Position numbers and translations under genes: made by a program
From: Brachypodius melanocephalos
Taxonomy: Eukaryota; Chordata; Aves; Passeriformes; Pycnonotidae
Direction: 5' to 3'
DNA: 64,000 nucleotides
Assembly: GCA_013398615.1 (NCBI GenBank)
Contig: VZSR01001854.1
Location: forward strand, 5,910,328-5,974,327
Notes under the pieces: model-generated
What the model saw: only the letters and a program-made list of their open reading frames with translations
Databases searched by the model: none
What the model was told of the DNA's origin: nothing
Shown: positions 38,138-50,425 of the stretch, in pieces
Numbering within the stretch: the first letter of the stretch is position 1
How the letters are laid out: every line of letters begins with the position of its first letter

Positions 38138-39589
38138 CAGTGTCTTCGCAGCAAGTGCCAAAGCAATAATCTTTAGTTTGTTCCTCTGCTTTCTGTGATT
38201 TCCTAGAACTCTTATTCAAAGACTGAGCAGGCCTAGAACTATTTAAATTCCAAAAGTCAGAAAAGAAAAAAGGACTTCAGTTGGGCCTTTGTAAGGGGCC
38301 AAAATGAGTTTTCTATGTCCCTGACAACTGCTTTAAGCAGAAGACCACTCTCCCTCTTCATGGAAGCATGATTTGTGTTCGCTTAACAAAACTACCAGTT
38401 TCACTCAAACTAAATTAAATTACAGCTTGGAACAGAACCCAGTATTTTTGGCTAAATAAAGTAATCAAAATAATTCTTATTACTTAATTATAGTAGCTAA
38501 TGGGGGGAAAGGCATGGGGACCTATTGCTTCTCTGTCTCAGATAAACACACAAGTCAGCAGCTTGCAGTGCTGCACTCACCTGTAGGCATAACAATGCTG
38601 AAATCTACCGTGCACACCAGAGCAGCTTCAAGAAGGCAGCAGGGAGCACTCACCTTGGAATATCCTACATCCCACAAGTGAAGGTTATTTCCTACTACAA
38701 GCACTTTACACCTCTTTTCCACTCTTTTACCAATTCCTATATGGAATACATATGCCCAACTTCGCAAGGTCCTAAGTCCATGGGCTGCAAAGAAAGAAGG
38801 TTTTTCCTCCCTCAACCCTGGGAAAAGAGCACTTTCCTTCCACTAAAAATATCCACCAACTAATCTGGTTTTGTGTTCCTTTCTGTCTGAGAGTCATTTC
38901 TATGGTGGACTGAACATTTCTAGGAAAATAAATAAATAATGAACTTATATCACACAACTCATTCTCTTCCATATCTACGGTGACTGAGGCCAGTCTTGTA
39001 GAGGCAGGAGCCTTGCTCACTAAACACAGAGCTCCTGGGGGTTTGCTTCTTGACAAAACCATTCTTAATCATTCTTATCCCCCTCCTTTTGTGGGAAAAT
39101 GACAGTAAAAAAAGAAACAGCAAGGCATGACAAATGGAAAGCTAAGGAGGACAGTGCATAAATAATATGCAAAACTCTGCATTCCTGTGCAGCCGAGACT
39201 GAGTCCAGCTGAACGTAGTGACAGTCAGGGTACTAGTTCTCTGTCCTTAGGATGCAAAGTGGGCATCAGCTCCAGCAAAAACAGCTGCCAAAATAAAAAG
39301 AGGAAAAGGAATATCTGTCCTATCTCCCTACCTTGTTCCTTCACAGGATGGCTTCCTGTTCTCTCTATACCACATCCACCCAACTCCCCCCAGGGCTCGC
39401 TCAGCCCATGTCTGAAGAGAAGGCACTTCCCCAGGGACTCTCCATGTGACTCTGGCCCTGAGGAGGCCCCAGATGCTTCCCATCTGAAAGCCGTGGTCTC
39501 ATCCTACCCCAGGCACCAAAATATCTCACTACAGCTCTGAAAACAGCATTTCATATATAACACACATATGGTAAATTTTTTCCTCTTAT

Positions 39590-40420
39590 GCTGCAGGACT
39601 GTCAAATAAAGTGAATGGAATTACAGTGATGTAAATATGCATAAGCAAGGTTAGAATAAGACCCCTTTCTGCCCTCTGCAGCCTGATCATATGAGAAGCT
39701 GAACATTTCCCACTAAGTGCTTAGTGCCCTCTGCTCACATTTATTTGGTTTCAGTGAGAATTCAGCTAGCAGAGTTAATCTCTTACAACCTACTATTCTG
39801 ATGCAATATGTTGCTCACATTCAGGAAATCTGAACCGAGTTTAGAAATTCCCAGGTCCCTGTGACAGTCAATAACTTACTATTTTAGTGCAATGAGCACA
39901 TTAGCCCTGAACAGCTTGGGACTGCATTCTCCATTGATCAGATAAACAATTTGTGAGATATTTTATTACAAAACGATGCACCAATTTAGCCATCTTTTCA
40001 TCAATGATGTGCTTAAATTGGATGTGAAATGCCAAGAAAGTTGCCTCCCCAGGGTGCCATCAGCGAGAAATGTAAAGCAGAGGCTTTCAGTTAATACAGT
40101 TCATGTAGCAGAGTTTTATCTTTCAGTCAAATCAAATTTAAGTCAGCTGGTAATACATGTTTGACCTCCCATTATCTAAAGCCATAAATTGCATTGTAGT
40201 GATTTGTTAATCTTGCCTTAAATCATCCAGCAACCTTTATATCTTTTTTTTTAATGAATCATGGGGGGTTTATTTTACATTTACTTATGAGTCCATAAAT
40301 ACAGTTGATTGCATCTCTGGTTTCTTGTACCTACCCCCAGTCATTCAAGAACCCTTACTTCTGTTGAATATAAAATGAGTCATTGTTTCTAAATTAATTT
40401 AGGTATAGAATACCCCACTC
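39590..40420. promoter_or_regulatory. Candidate conserved noncoding element
   Basis: About 800 bp of repeat-free sequence carries TAAATATGCATAAG (POU/octamer-like, about 39632), ATTGATCAGATAAACAATTTG (fork-head and GATA-type words, about 39934-39954), TAATTTAGG words, GGTAATACATG and CATTATCTAAAG. Two weak CTCF-like cores occur on the minus strand around 39678 and 39726, each with two mismatches. Motif richness and the absence of repeats suggest an enhancer; no alignment has been done. Confidence 0.4.
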
Positions 40421-41278
40421 TGGCTATAAGTGCTTTATTCCAGAGATAGCATGGATAGTCTCAACAGCTCACTTTCAGATTGCATCTCTGAATCACAAAA
40501 GAAATGGAAAATGAACCATACAGTATTTGTGATCTTTTTTCAAAAAGTATCTAAGCCTGTGTTAGCATATTTACTAATACAAATTTAATTAAGAGAAGGG
40601 ATGTCCTCTTTTATGTCACAGCCACTTCATGTTGCACTTCTATAATAGTTTCATCATGGAAGTTCAGGAATGACACAAACCGTCATGGTTCAATACATGA
40701 CATAAATAAACAGGCAACATCTTTCATTTCACTCACCACTGCTTTTGAAACAAGACAGGTATGGAAAACTGTGGAATGCAAAGTATACACAGAACTATGG
40801 AAAATGAAGTATCTTCATGGTATTTCCAGAAGAAAAAGTCCAGTAGCCAATAGTCATGAGATTTTGAGAAATGTGTTTTTTTAATGTAAAGATTCAGTCT
40901 CAACAATTCACTATAATCAGACTTTCTAAGAATTGCTTTGCTTCGACATCGGTGTGCTACTGAGTTTTGCCAGCTTTTAGAAACCTGCAGCCTGCAATCA
41001 ACACAGAGTCCCTGGCAGAGGATCCACAAAAGGCATAGTCCTGTGTGTTGGGCATTGTAAATGACCCCAGGGTGAGATGCAACATAATCAGTATCATAGT
41101 GGTAAGAGCAGAGACTCATCACTCATTTAAAGGTGTAATCACTCAGCCTTCACTAGATGGGTCCACTTTCAATCCCCGCTGATCTAAACAGGATTCAGAC
41201 TACTTATGTGTAAGATGGCAACTATCAATGACTAGCAATGACTTGAGAGATTTAGTCTCTCTGCTTGCAAAATAAATT

Positions 41279-41342
41279 TAAAAAAAAAATTTAAACCAAA
41301 AACAAAAACAAACAAAAAACCCCATCAAAACAAAAAAACCCC
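41279..41342. repeat. A-rich (CAAA/CCAAA) low-complexity tract
   Basis: Runs of A interspersed with C, ending in AACCCC. Simple sequence. Confidence 0.85.
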
Positions 41343-42115
41343 ACGGCTTTTTTATCCTGTCAATGCAGTTTTTCCATCCTTCAAAGATGTCTCAGAATTG
41401 GCTTTATAAGCAGGCAAAATATCCCCTTTCCAGGGGGTGACCCTCCCTTTACCACACAAAGTTTTAAAGGGATCTCTCCCATTTAACCAAAGCACAGATA
41501 GTAAAGCACATATAGGCACAGCATTCAAACTTCTCGATATTACAGTACAGAGTACTTAAGCTAATTTTTATTAAGTCAAGCTTTATCCTTTGGTCTTGCA
41601 GGATGTCTCAGAATGTTTAAAATAATTTTTTTCTGCATCACCACTGTCCTTTACTTCAGCTATCATCTCTGTTACTGTCTGTGAGGACTTCTCTTGCAAA
41701 AGAGCTCATGACACCAACAGCAAAACAAAACACTGACACCACAAGGGATCTGTAATCACGCCTAAGCTTGCATTCACACTTCATTCAGGACATTCAAATA
41801 TCTAACCTAGATCATCCTCCCTTTCACTTATGCCACTGCATGTGAAAACCTTTAGGATGGGATGCTAGAGATAAGCCCTATTGAAGGAGCTACCTCTAAA
41901 AAGCAGAGCTGTCAGTCAAACAGACAGAAACTCAGGCAAATAATCTTGTAATTAAAGATCAAAAAGCAATATTGTTAGTTATTCTAAAGAGTTATATCCC
42001 AAAGAATCATATTTCAAAGGGTTATTCCCACCCAGTAATAATTCACATTAACAAACCTTTCTTTTGTACCTTTGAACTTGGTTCTCAATGTTTAGCACAA
42101 AAGTCAAACACACAC

Positions 42116-42140
42116 AAAAAAAAAAAAAAAAAAAAAAAAA
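42116..42140. repeat. Poly-A tract (A25)
   Basis: An uninterrupted run of 25 A, preceded by ACACACAC. No retroelement body is recognisable upstream. Confidence 0.9.
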
Positions 42141-42600
42141 GCTCTGGTTCGGCTTTGCTTTTTGGTACAGCTCTAAAGAATTGTCTGTTCATTGCATCTC
42201 TCTGTGTCACCAAGACTACTCAAGAACTAGCAATAAAGGCAGCAATATATAAATACAATAAAGGCAATACAATAAAGGCAGGTATAGAAGTGTCATGTGG
42301 CTTACAGCTTATTCATCCCTTATCAACATTTTTGCTAAAACATAGGTGCAACATTTATAAGGATCTAATTTGGAATTTTATGTTTAGAACACAGATGAGT
42401 AATTAGCGAAAAACCAGTCACTAGATGTTATATTTCAATACATTTGCAAGGGTGGGGGTGATATGAAGGAGTTGTGCTTAGTATTCATAGCAGCAAAACA
42501 TTTGCTGAGTGTCTGAGTGTTAGTGCGGCTAACATCAAACACTAAACAAGGAATCATTGCTGGCACCCCAAAATCATCATCAGAGTGTTAAAAAAGCCAA

Positions 42601-42630
42601 CCAAAGAAACAAACAAACAAACAAATAAAC
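42601..42630. repeat. CAAA microsatellite
   Basis: About five imperfect CAAA units, bounded by AAAGAAAC and AATAAAC. Confidence 0.8.
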
Positions 42631-43418
42631 CAAGAACAGTAAGGACAGAGAAAATCAGAAAATACTTAGCTTGTCCTTTTAATTTGACTTTTGGTTTGGT
42701 GAACTAGGACTGTTCTAAACTTCTTCAAAGCACTAGGAATACTGAAAACATTCCCAAATTTCTGAATGAAAACTAAGATAACACAATCACTCATCTCTGG
42801 GAATTAAGGATTTAAATAATTTTACTGCTAAACTGGTACTAAATAATATTCTCATGGTATTATCAACGAATGAGCAATCATGACTCCGTACAAGCTACAT
42901 AACTAACTCAGATCAGATGAATACTGAAAGCTCCAAGGCAGCTTCTGTGTCTCACTTCATTCCCTGAGCGTTGTTTTGCCATGAGGTACACCCAGAGTAG
43001 GCACAAAGCATATCTGAGAGAGAAAGGACACAGCACTAACCTGCACCCATGGATCCTAATGCAACAGCTCTACTCATTTTACAGCTTCTCTACCAAAGCA
43101 CTTGAAAGGTGTGGTTCTGGGGAGAAGCCCAGAACATCAATACTTACTTAAAATTAAAATCACTTTTGTAACAAATATACTGCTGCTTTAATTTTGAAAA
43201 AGCTGAACTCAGATAAAATTCACCTAAAGTATGAACCTTTTACCTAACATCACTCTTCACTAAATGGTAAATTATCTCAGCTTCCAGATATACTTAAAAA
43301 ATTGAGAATCCATTGCCACAAAATGCATACGAAACCAAACTAAAAGTAAAGCCATAAAGATGACTTTATCTTCACAAATGGGACAGAAAATCACTATCTA
43401 GAAGACAGTGGAAGTATT

Positions 43419-43530
43419 TCATAGAAACACAGGATCATTTCCTTTTGGAAAAAAAAAACCTTTAAGATCATTGAGTCTAACTTAAAAAGAAAAATAAAGA
43501 GTTCCTCACCCTCAGACTGACAACACTAAT
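43419..43530 (-). mobile_element. Short CR1 3'-end fragment
   Basis: The plus strand reads TCATAGAAACACAGGATCAT followed by a degraded GGTTGGAAAAGACC region (now an A-run) and TTTAAGATCATTGAGTCTAA. This matches the reverse complement of the CR1 3' end, where the element terminates in TTAGAC/CTATGA words. The fragment is 5'-truncated to about 100 bp, a common CR1 size. Confidence 0.75.
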
Positions 43531-45349
43531 TAAAATCTTTGTCTTTTTATTTGAAAATACCATATTTGTGCATATGGGAAAAAAAAAAACAGTAGGAACA
43601 AAGTGATCTTGTAAAAGATTGTGTAGTATAAGTTTCAAATGTGACAGAAGAAATCTGGCAGATTTACTATAGGTCAGTAGTCAGAGCAGATTTTTTGAAA
43701 AACATCAGAAGTGTTATATAACTATTATACTTTTTATGATGTTCCCAAAATTCTGAAGAGTCTGCTTGTGAAAGCCTTGCAGGCCTGGTATAGTTTGGTT
43801 TGGGTTTTTTCTCATTATTAACTTTAGCATTTATTACACCCAAAAGTGATCTTATTTTTATCTCCATATTCTGCTCTTGCTGCATGCTTGCAAACTTCAT
43901 AAGACTCTCTTTCAACTAAACAATTTCAATTTTCTATTCATACACTCAAGACTTCAATCACCATGGCTATTTGAAAAATTTTATCACCAGCAAGAGCAGA
44001 CGAGAATTTATCTTTTGTAAGCTATAAAAGAGGAAGATATTTATTTCCATTCCTGTAGGAGAGGTAGGTTGTGACAATAAATGGTAAATGACACCCACAG
44101 ATTTCAACTGCACATTTAAAACCTGGGTTTGTTCTCAGGAAAAACATTAAAATTGTCACGCATTTTTATGGTTTTGTAGCTGCCGTTTATATTCATAAAT
44201 TTAGCCATGTGTTTAGACTTATTTTTTTAGTATCAAATCAAACTAAAAATATTACATTTACTTGTGAAAAAACTAAAATATGGGTATTTAAGACTGCAAA
44301 GACAGAGTGTTCACAGGATCTTAATAATGTTAACTCACACATGCAGAATCAGAGCAGCATCTTTCCAAATAACCAATATATTTCTTCAGATAACTGTAAC
44401 AAGATAGATAATTCTCATCAGCAAGGGTTTTTCATTAAATGGAAGCATGATTCAATGACAGCAACAGTGTTTGTGCTGGCTCTGCATGAAAGAGAGGAGC
44501 TCAACCATAATATGAGACGCTTAAAAAAAAAGGTACCTGTTCTCACCTTGGAACTAGTCTGTACTAAACATGATAAAAACACAAAACAAACAAACAAGCA
44601 AAAGCCAAACAAACAAAATTTTAAAAACAACAGCAACCAAAAAAAAAAAAATCTTTGCATTTGAATTCTCCACTGAGAGGAAAATTATGTACTTTTAAGC
44701 TTATGCTGACTGGAAATTCAGATGACTTCCTGAGCAACACAAAATTCAGGAAGGCTATTGGATGTTATTTTAAAATTTGGTCTTTTTGTTTTAAAATATC
44801 AATGTTGCACAGTTGTGTTAAACAAAATACATGCCATTTTACTTCATACCACTCTGCTAGACATAAACATTTTCCACTTTTGAAATTCATAATTTTAAGA
44901 ACACTGCAAATGTATATGCGTAGCCAGGGAGATATCAATGAAGTTGGAGAACAAAAGTTCATAGAATAAGTAGATACACCATTGTCTACCTCCTAATATT
45001 ACTGTGTCTCAAACTCTTGCATCACCAAACTAGCTCAGAAATTGTATTAACACATGCCAAATCCACTGGGAAAATAATTTAAGCAGAAAAATCAAATGAT
45101 ATCTGGGAATGGTGTGAAAGCATTTCGGTACAATTAAGAAAGATGCCTTCACCAATTAAAACTACCCTAACAGGTATGAGAGCTGTTATGACAGCATTGC
45201 TTGCTGATTAAAGAAACAAGAAGCAGATGATAAATACAAATCAGAGTGCAGGAATTGTAGAAAACTGATAAGGGAAGGGAAGCAAAACTACTCTATCATT
45301 ACACCAGAGCTAAGGACAATATTTCTTTTTGGAAAGCATATGGGATCAT
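43531..45349. other. Unique AT-rich noncoding tract
   Basis: No gene recognised. A 151-codon plus-strand frame (44209-44664) is low-complexity at its end (Lys/Asn/Gln from the CAAA tract at 44573-44651) and has no domain. Confidence 0.65.
44573..44651. repeat. CAAA-rich low-complexity tract
   Basis: Repeated AAAC and CAAA words end in a run of 12 or so A. Simple sequence. Confidence 0.85.
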
Positions 45350-45511
45350 ATGTCCAGGGAGGTGGTGGAGTCACCCTCCCTGGAAATGTTTTTTAAAAGA
45401 CTGGATGAGGCACTCAGTGCATGGTTTACCTGACGAGGAGGTGTTAGGTCACAGGTTGGACTTGATGATCTCAAAGGTCTTTTTCAACCTAGTTCATTCT
45501 GTGATTCTGTA
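45350..45511 (+). mobile_element. CR1 3'-end fragment with octamer terminus
   Basis: About 160 bp of CR1 3' sequence. It starts at GGGAGGTGGTGGAGTCACC (about 45357-45375), continues through GTTGGACTTGATGATCTCAA (about 45456-45475) and ends with the hallmark octamer repeat in ATTCTGTGATTCTGT (45497-45511). The ending marks the original 3' integration end. Only the untranslated tail remains, so it has no coding capacity. Confidence 0.92.
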
Positions 45512-47155
45512 ATTTAAAGGCATATTTCTCCATGAAAGCACACTGAAGGAAGGAGACGCCAATCAGGACTTTCTTTTTCAGTCAAAAGTGAAAGAAGCTT
45601 TGGCTTCTGACATCAAGAGACATACTGCATTAGAACAGCAGGTCTGTTGATGCTGGTAATTTTGCTCCCCCATGTATTCTTGCTCCTTCTATTGCCAGCT
45701 ACACTATCCTGCTTTTAAATCTTCCCAAGTCCCTGCAGGAAAAAAGGAAGGCTAAAAGAAGGGGCAATAGTGCAAGGGCACAGTTTCCAAACTTTTCTCA
45801 GACCTTTTACTTGCATCATTTCCTCTGATGGATGGCTGACATCCAAATTACATTTACTGAAATGCTTTCACAGGGTTCCCAGATATTACATTGTCTAGTA
45901 ACTGCTAGAACTTCCCTCCTCCATCATTTCCCCAACTGTATCACCACACTTAACACGCTTCCACTGACTGAGTTAATGCAATACCGTGCCTTTCTTATTA
46001 GACTTCACTGCGCTGCCCTGCTCTGCCTATCAGATGTATGAACTTACTCTTTTGTCAAGTTTACCCCTCAGCCTCCCAATCTCTTCGGCCCCAAACAGGG
46101 AAAAAACCACACACACTCCCCCACACACACCCTCTCTGTCAAACTGCATTGCCGGTCCTTGCCAATAAGACCAACACCTTTGCCAAATCCTGCTTTGCAG
46201 CCAACCTTCAAGCACACTTCTCTCACAATGCCTACAGATAATGGCAGTCCCCAGTGGCAAGGCCAGGAGTGGTCTGAGATTTCTGAGGTGGTAAGGAGAG
46301 AAAGAAAGAAAGAAACAGGCAGAAGGCACTGCATGAATGCAATTCTTCCAAGAATAAAGTGGCTCTAATACTCTGTAGCCACATTAGGCGCAGGTTTAAC
46401 AAACTTGGTTAACTCATTTTCCCCAAGCACCCTGTGTGAACAGGGCCTCTGTCTGGAATATCACACTTGCACTTGTCAATATGCTCACAGCACTTTACCT
46501 GTTGCAGCTTTCAGTTGCATCTGGTCCGAAACACTGACTGTGAATTTTGGCTTTTCTTAAAGCAGTGTCTAGGGTAAGGTAGCGCTGAACTTTTAATGAA
46601 GTTCTTAAATGAGATATAAGTGGCTTGATATAAGTGGCTAAGAGAAACAGCAGTAATAAGACTACATATCCAGGGACCAAGAACCAGCTCACCACTACGG
46701 TTGCTTTAAATCCTACAAGAACTATGGGCTGTATGACTCTACCAGCACATTTTGCAGACAAATTTTTGTTCACTGGATATCTACTCTCCCTTTAGCCACT
46801 GAGGTCCTGGACAAGAACAGTTTAAATATAAATTTAAATTTTGTTCATTGGTTCTACGTCATCTTTATTTCCAGTGTAATCAAAGATAAATCTGATCACA
46901 CAGCTTGGATAATATCATTGTTCACTTGATAGCCATGGCTCACCATCACACTGGACAAGATCACACAAGGGATAAGGTCACGGAAGCTCTCTGTGTGTCT
47001 TCTACCCTGTGATGTTATCAGGTACTCAACCCTAAAGCAATAGAAATACACTGATAAAAGAGGGGAAAGGGAACCGTGATAATAAATCAGCTCAACTGCA
47101 GAGAAAGTGCCAGGGAAAACAATATTGATTTTTTCTTACAAGTCAGCGCACAGAT
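45512..47155. other. Unique noncoding tract
   Basis: No gene recognised. The segment 45890-46340 is GC-richer and carries several overlapping short frames on both strands. It includes a CA/CCCAC microsatellite (46107-46136), a GAAA microsatellite (46295-46316) and a 14-bp tandem duplication (46613-46640). Confidence 0.55.
46107..46136. repeat. CA-rich microsatellite
   Basis: Two CACACACA blocks separated by a C-run. Simple sequence. Confidence 0.8.
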
Positions 47156-47689
47156 TTGTCAGACAAAAGAATAGAGATGTCAAAACCCACAGAATCAAAC
47201 ACACTAATATTAAGAGAAAAACATCCACACTACCTACAAATGCTAGAATGTGTGCATAGAGATGTTTATTGGGAAGAGGAATGTATTTTATCACACTCAG
47301 AAAATTTAAAGAAAATATTTATATGGTCTGTATTTAGCAACTACTGTTTGCCTCACACTGATTTCACATTAAGACATCTAAGTAGAGTCAGGCAGAAAGG
47401 GAGTCTACTGCAAAAGGAAAAGTGCCTCTGGCCCAGTGAACAAAAGATGCTTCACTCCTCACCTAGGGGAGGTGACTCACTGGTCACCACCTCCCCAGGT
47501 GATAGCAAATTACCTTGCTTCTCTTCAGTGACTAAGAGGAGCTTTCTTTCTGAAATGGCCATGTTATGCTCCCGGAAAATAGGGGATCGGTCAGGGGAGG
47601 TCAAGCAGACAAGACTATATTGGAGAGAGATGACATTTAAGTTCTATTCCACTAACAAAATGAAGTATTCAAATTATAGAACCTATTAA
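47156..47689 (+). other. Longest open frame (177 codons), probably not a gene
   Basis: This is the longest ATG-to-stop frame in the window. The predicted protein is basic and Ser/Lys-rich, with no signal peptide, membrane segment, zinc finger or other motif I recognise. It has no neighbours that would make it part of a transcript, and an imperfect hairpin (47459-47502) lies inside it. The frame length is a little above chance expectation for this composition, so a lineage-specific or retrotransposon-derived frame cannot be ruled out. Confidence 0.15.
47459..47502. repeat. Imperfect inverted repeat (17/19-bp arms)
   Basis: Left arm 47459-47475 (TCACCTAGGGGAGGTGA) pairs with right arm 47484-47502 (TCACCACCTCCCCAGGTGA), leaving a small asymmetry and an 8-nt loop. 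Each arm also carries CACCT/AGGTGA E-box-like ends. The stem is too short for a typical pre-microRNA. Confidence 0.75.
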
Positions 47690-50385
47690 AATAAGTATAG
47701 CAGGCAAAATCATAAACTTTGATTCTCTCACTGAGGATCATAAGTGAGTAGCAGTTACATGAAATGCTGAGTGTAAGAATAGGAATGACTAGCAGTTCAG
47801 AGCAGTGATTCATCTGCTATCTAACAGTTATCTTTAATAAATTCAGATAAAATAAGGTCAGAAGGACTCTTACACCAAATATTGCATCCTGTGGAACAGA
47901 AGCCCTTAAATGCAGTTCCTCTTATTTGTATTCCCAAAACCTGTTTGGCAAAACCAGTTATTTTAGGAAGACATTTAACATTGATTTAAAGACTTTATAA
48001 GGTGTAGAAATCATCAGTTCCAAGGGTGATCTGTGCTAGTATTTCCATGCCCTCACTGTTACAAATTACTACTAATTTCTTATTCAAATTTGGATGTCTT
48101 CAATTTCCTACCATTAATCATTTCTCTCTTAAATTACAGATGCAAGATTTTCTCACCATAAAAGTATTTGGACATTATAATCACAGCGCTTTTAAATCTT
48201 CCTTTTAGAAAAAGGGATAGACTGAATTCCTTAAAACTCCCATTATAACTTGTATTTCTCAGCACAAGAGTTATTTTTGTGGCTCCTTCGATTAATACTT
48301 TTAACCCTCAGCAATTCTGGAGCTGCAAGGTGTTTTTACTCACATGGATGTGGGTTGCACCTGTGACCATCCAGAGATAAACCGATGTCATTTCCCCGAT
48401 TCACAGGACTTCAGCACCTTTCATGCTACTGCCAGTAGGGTACCAGGCATACCCACAGCTACATGCCATGGAATGTGTGCCAGGTACAAACTAATACTGA
48501 ACCACAAATCAGGGCACTGTAAAAACCTTATGCTTTAGCAAACGTTGATATTCATTAAATTGGACATGCTGTTTTCATTTGCTCGGCCTTATTTTTATTA
48601 CCATGCTTTTATTTCCATTGAATGAGAAGCAGTGCTAAAAAGGAAGACAATAAACTGGGTTTCATCTTTGCAGGATGGTCACAAGAGTTTTGTTCAGAGA
48701 AAAAACTTTTAACAGAAATAGCAGACCAGTTCTATGTATCACTGGAAAGGTAAGCAGCAGCCTTGATTTTCAACATCTACACTTCACCAGATGCCAATGT
48801 GCTAAAAGAATTATGAACTTTCACATACTCTTGAATTTTATATGTACATTCCTTTCTGTGATAGGATTTTTGTTTTCTTTTCCCATCTTTTCAGCCTCTG
48901 AAAGGGTTATTCAAAGAGAAGAAATGTAATGCAGAGAAATATGTATCATTTTATACCTAGTTATTTGACAGTGCATCTCTGAATAGTCAGAAAATCTATT
49001 AAAATAGAGGCTGTAATTAAACTTTTTTCTGACAGTAGTTTCCCCTTTGCAAGCTTCCCAAGTTTAAAACACACCCATGCCATGAGCCACACAGCAGAAC
49101 ACTTGTCCCTGAGGTTCCCTTCTCAAGGGACACTTCCAATAATTAAAGAAAAGTGAAGTGCATCATAGCCAACGTTTTCATAGCTTTCAGCAGCACAGTG
49201 AAGCCAGCTGTCTGTGCTGTGAATCCTTCTCATAGCATGGGCAGTCCCCAGGCCCACCACTGAATTAGAACCTCTTCATGATGGGGACACAGCACACAAT
49301 TTGAAATATAGTCTCATTAAAATGCCACTATTTGAGAAGGCTTATAGCTACTTTTGTTTGCTTGTGGCACAGAACCACAGAAGGGAAACTGCCTTTCCAT
49401 GATCTCTTCACAAAAAAGCAGTTCAGTGGTAAACAAAATTTCAGATGCAGAATCTGTGTCTTTCCTGTTTAATTTTTAAGCCAAGCAAAGTTGTGTTGAA
49501 GGGAGGGCTATTAAGGCAGCTATCCTTCAGCAACTTAAATGCTCTGATAGTCCTCAGAACCTTTAGGGAAAAGGGTGATAGTACTAAATGCACTATGGAC
49601 AGGAGAAGTACAAACCACTGGATTAAGAGATCAAGATTTTTGAATAAACACCTGCATCTGATAAATGATACAAGCAGGAAACAACAAGTCTTACTGAAAC
49701 ACACACTTTTTCCAATATACACTGGTTCGTTCTTGTTCATCAAGCCTGTCAAACATACAAAAGTTGTTGATTGGGATATTGTATAGGCTATTTACTACCT
49801 GGACTTCTGAATTCAAGTCCACAGTTTAAGCCCATGGAGTCTTGGAAAAATTCCACCAAGAGCTCTAACACTGGATTCCTTGTACTTATCTTCACATTTT
49901 TATGAAAACATCTGGACCTCAAAAAACATTCCACAGAATCATACTTCTTAGACATAAACAAAATCCTATCTACTGTTTTAGCAAGAAATTGTCCTTCCTA
50001 ATATCTTCCTTAGAAATCTCTTTCCTACTCTGCCAGCCAATGATTAAAGTGAATGTTTTCCTTCTTTCTCCTTTCATGCAAAAATTAAGAGAATTTTCTC
50101 GAACAAAAACCAAATAAATAAAAAAAGCTCTAATCATTCTTAAAGAGGTAGAAAAACCTCAATTGTGTAGGTGCAACACAAGGTTTTATACGATAACTTC
50201 CTACTACTAATCTTACTAGAAACAATTTAAAATTACACTTATGTTCAAAATTCTTGGGGAAAAAACCAACACTCTACTGATTTCATCATTTAATGCTTTA
50301 TTTTTCCATTTCAAGTGTGTGACTTACAACATGGACAGCTATACAGAATATTTCACAGGGATATAGATTTTTATTCTCTTCCTGA
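47690..50385. other. Unique AT-rich noncoding tract
   Basis: No gene or transposon recognised. Two overlapping opposite-strand frames over 49441-49786 reflect low stop density and have no protein features. Confidence 0.6.
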
Positions 50386-50425
50386 ATGTCCTGGGTTTGG
50401 CTGGGATAATGTTAGTAAAACTGAG
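50386..50425 (+). mobile_element. Possible short LTR remnant of an endogenous retrovirus
   Basis: TGTCCTGGGTTTGGCTGGGA (50387-50406), followed by TAATGTTAGT, resembles the 5' end of a long terminal repeat that is widespread in birds, which usually begins TGTCCTGGTTT-GGCTGGGATAGAGTTAA. Only about 40 bp match well; the remaining LTR (polyadenylation signal, 3' end) and internal genes are not recognisable. It has no coding capacity. Assignment rests on memory of the family's start and could be coincidental. Confidence 0.4.

Larger units (their letters stand above)
36596..39589. other. Unique noncoding tract
   Basis: No gene recognised. The segment 39187-39540 is GC-richer, with an open frame that is Pro/Ser-rich, but no domain or splice-supported exon is visible. 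Two small tandem duplications lie within it (37840-37893 and 38096-38137). Confidence 0.55.
40421..43418. other. Unique AT-rich noncoding tract
   Basis: No gene recognised. It includes A-rich low-complexity (41279-41342), an A25 run (42116-42140), AATAAAGGCA repeats around 42231-42280 and a CAAA repeat (42601-42630). The frame over 41972-42406 is partly the poly-A tract read as lysines. Confidence 0.65.

Noticed and set aside
39640..39740. Strong CTCF sites at the left of the enhancer-like segment
   Set aside because: Both minus-strand cores have two mismatches to CCASYAGRKGGCR, so they are noted only as weak.
41972..42406. 144-codon frame with a lysine run
   Set aside because: The lysines are the A25 homopolymer read in frame; the remainder is not protein-like.
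47156..47689. 177-codon open frame as a protein-coding gene
   Set aside because: No domain, signal peptide or homologue is recognisable, no exon context, and the length is only modestly above chance for this composition. Kept as a low-confidence feature only.
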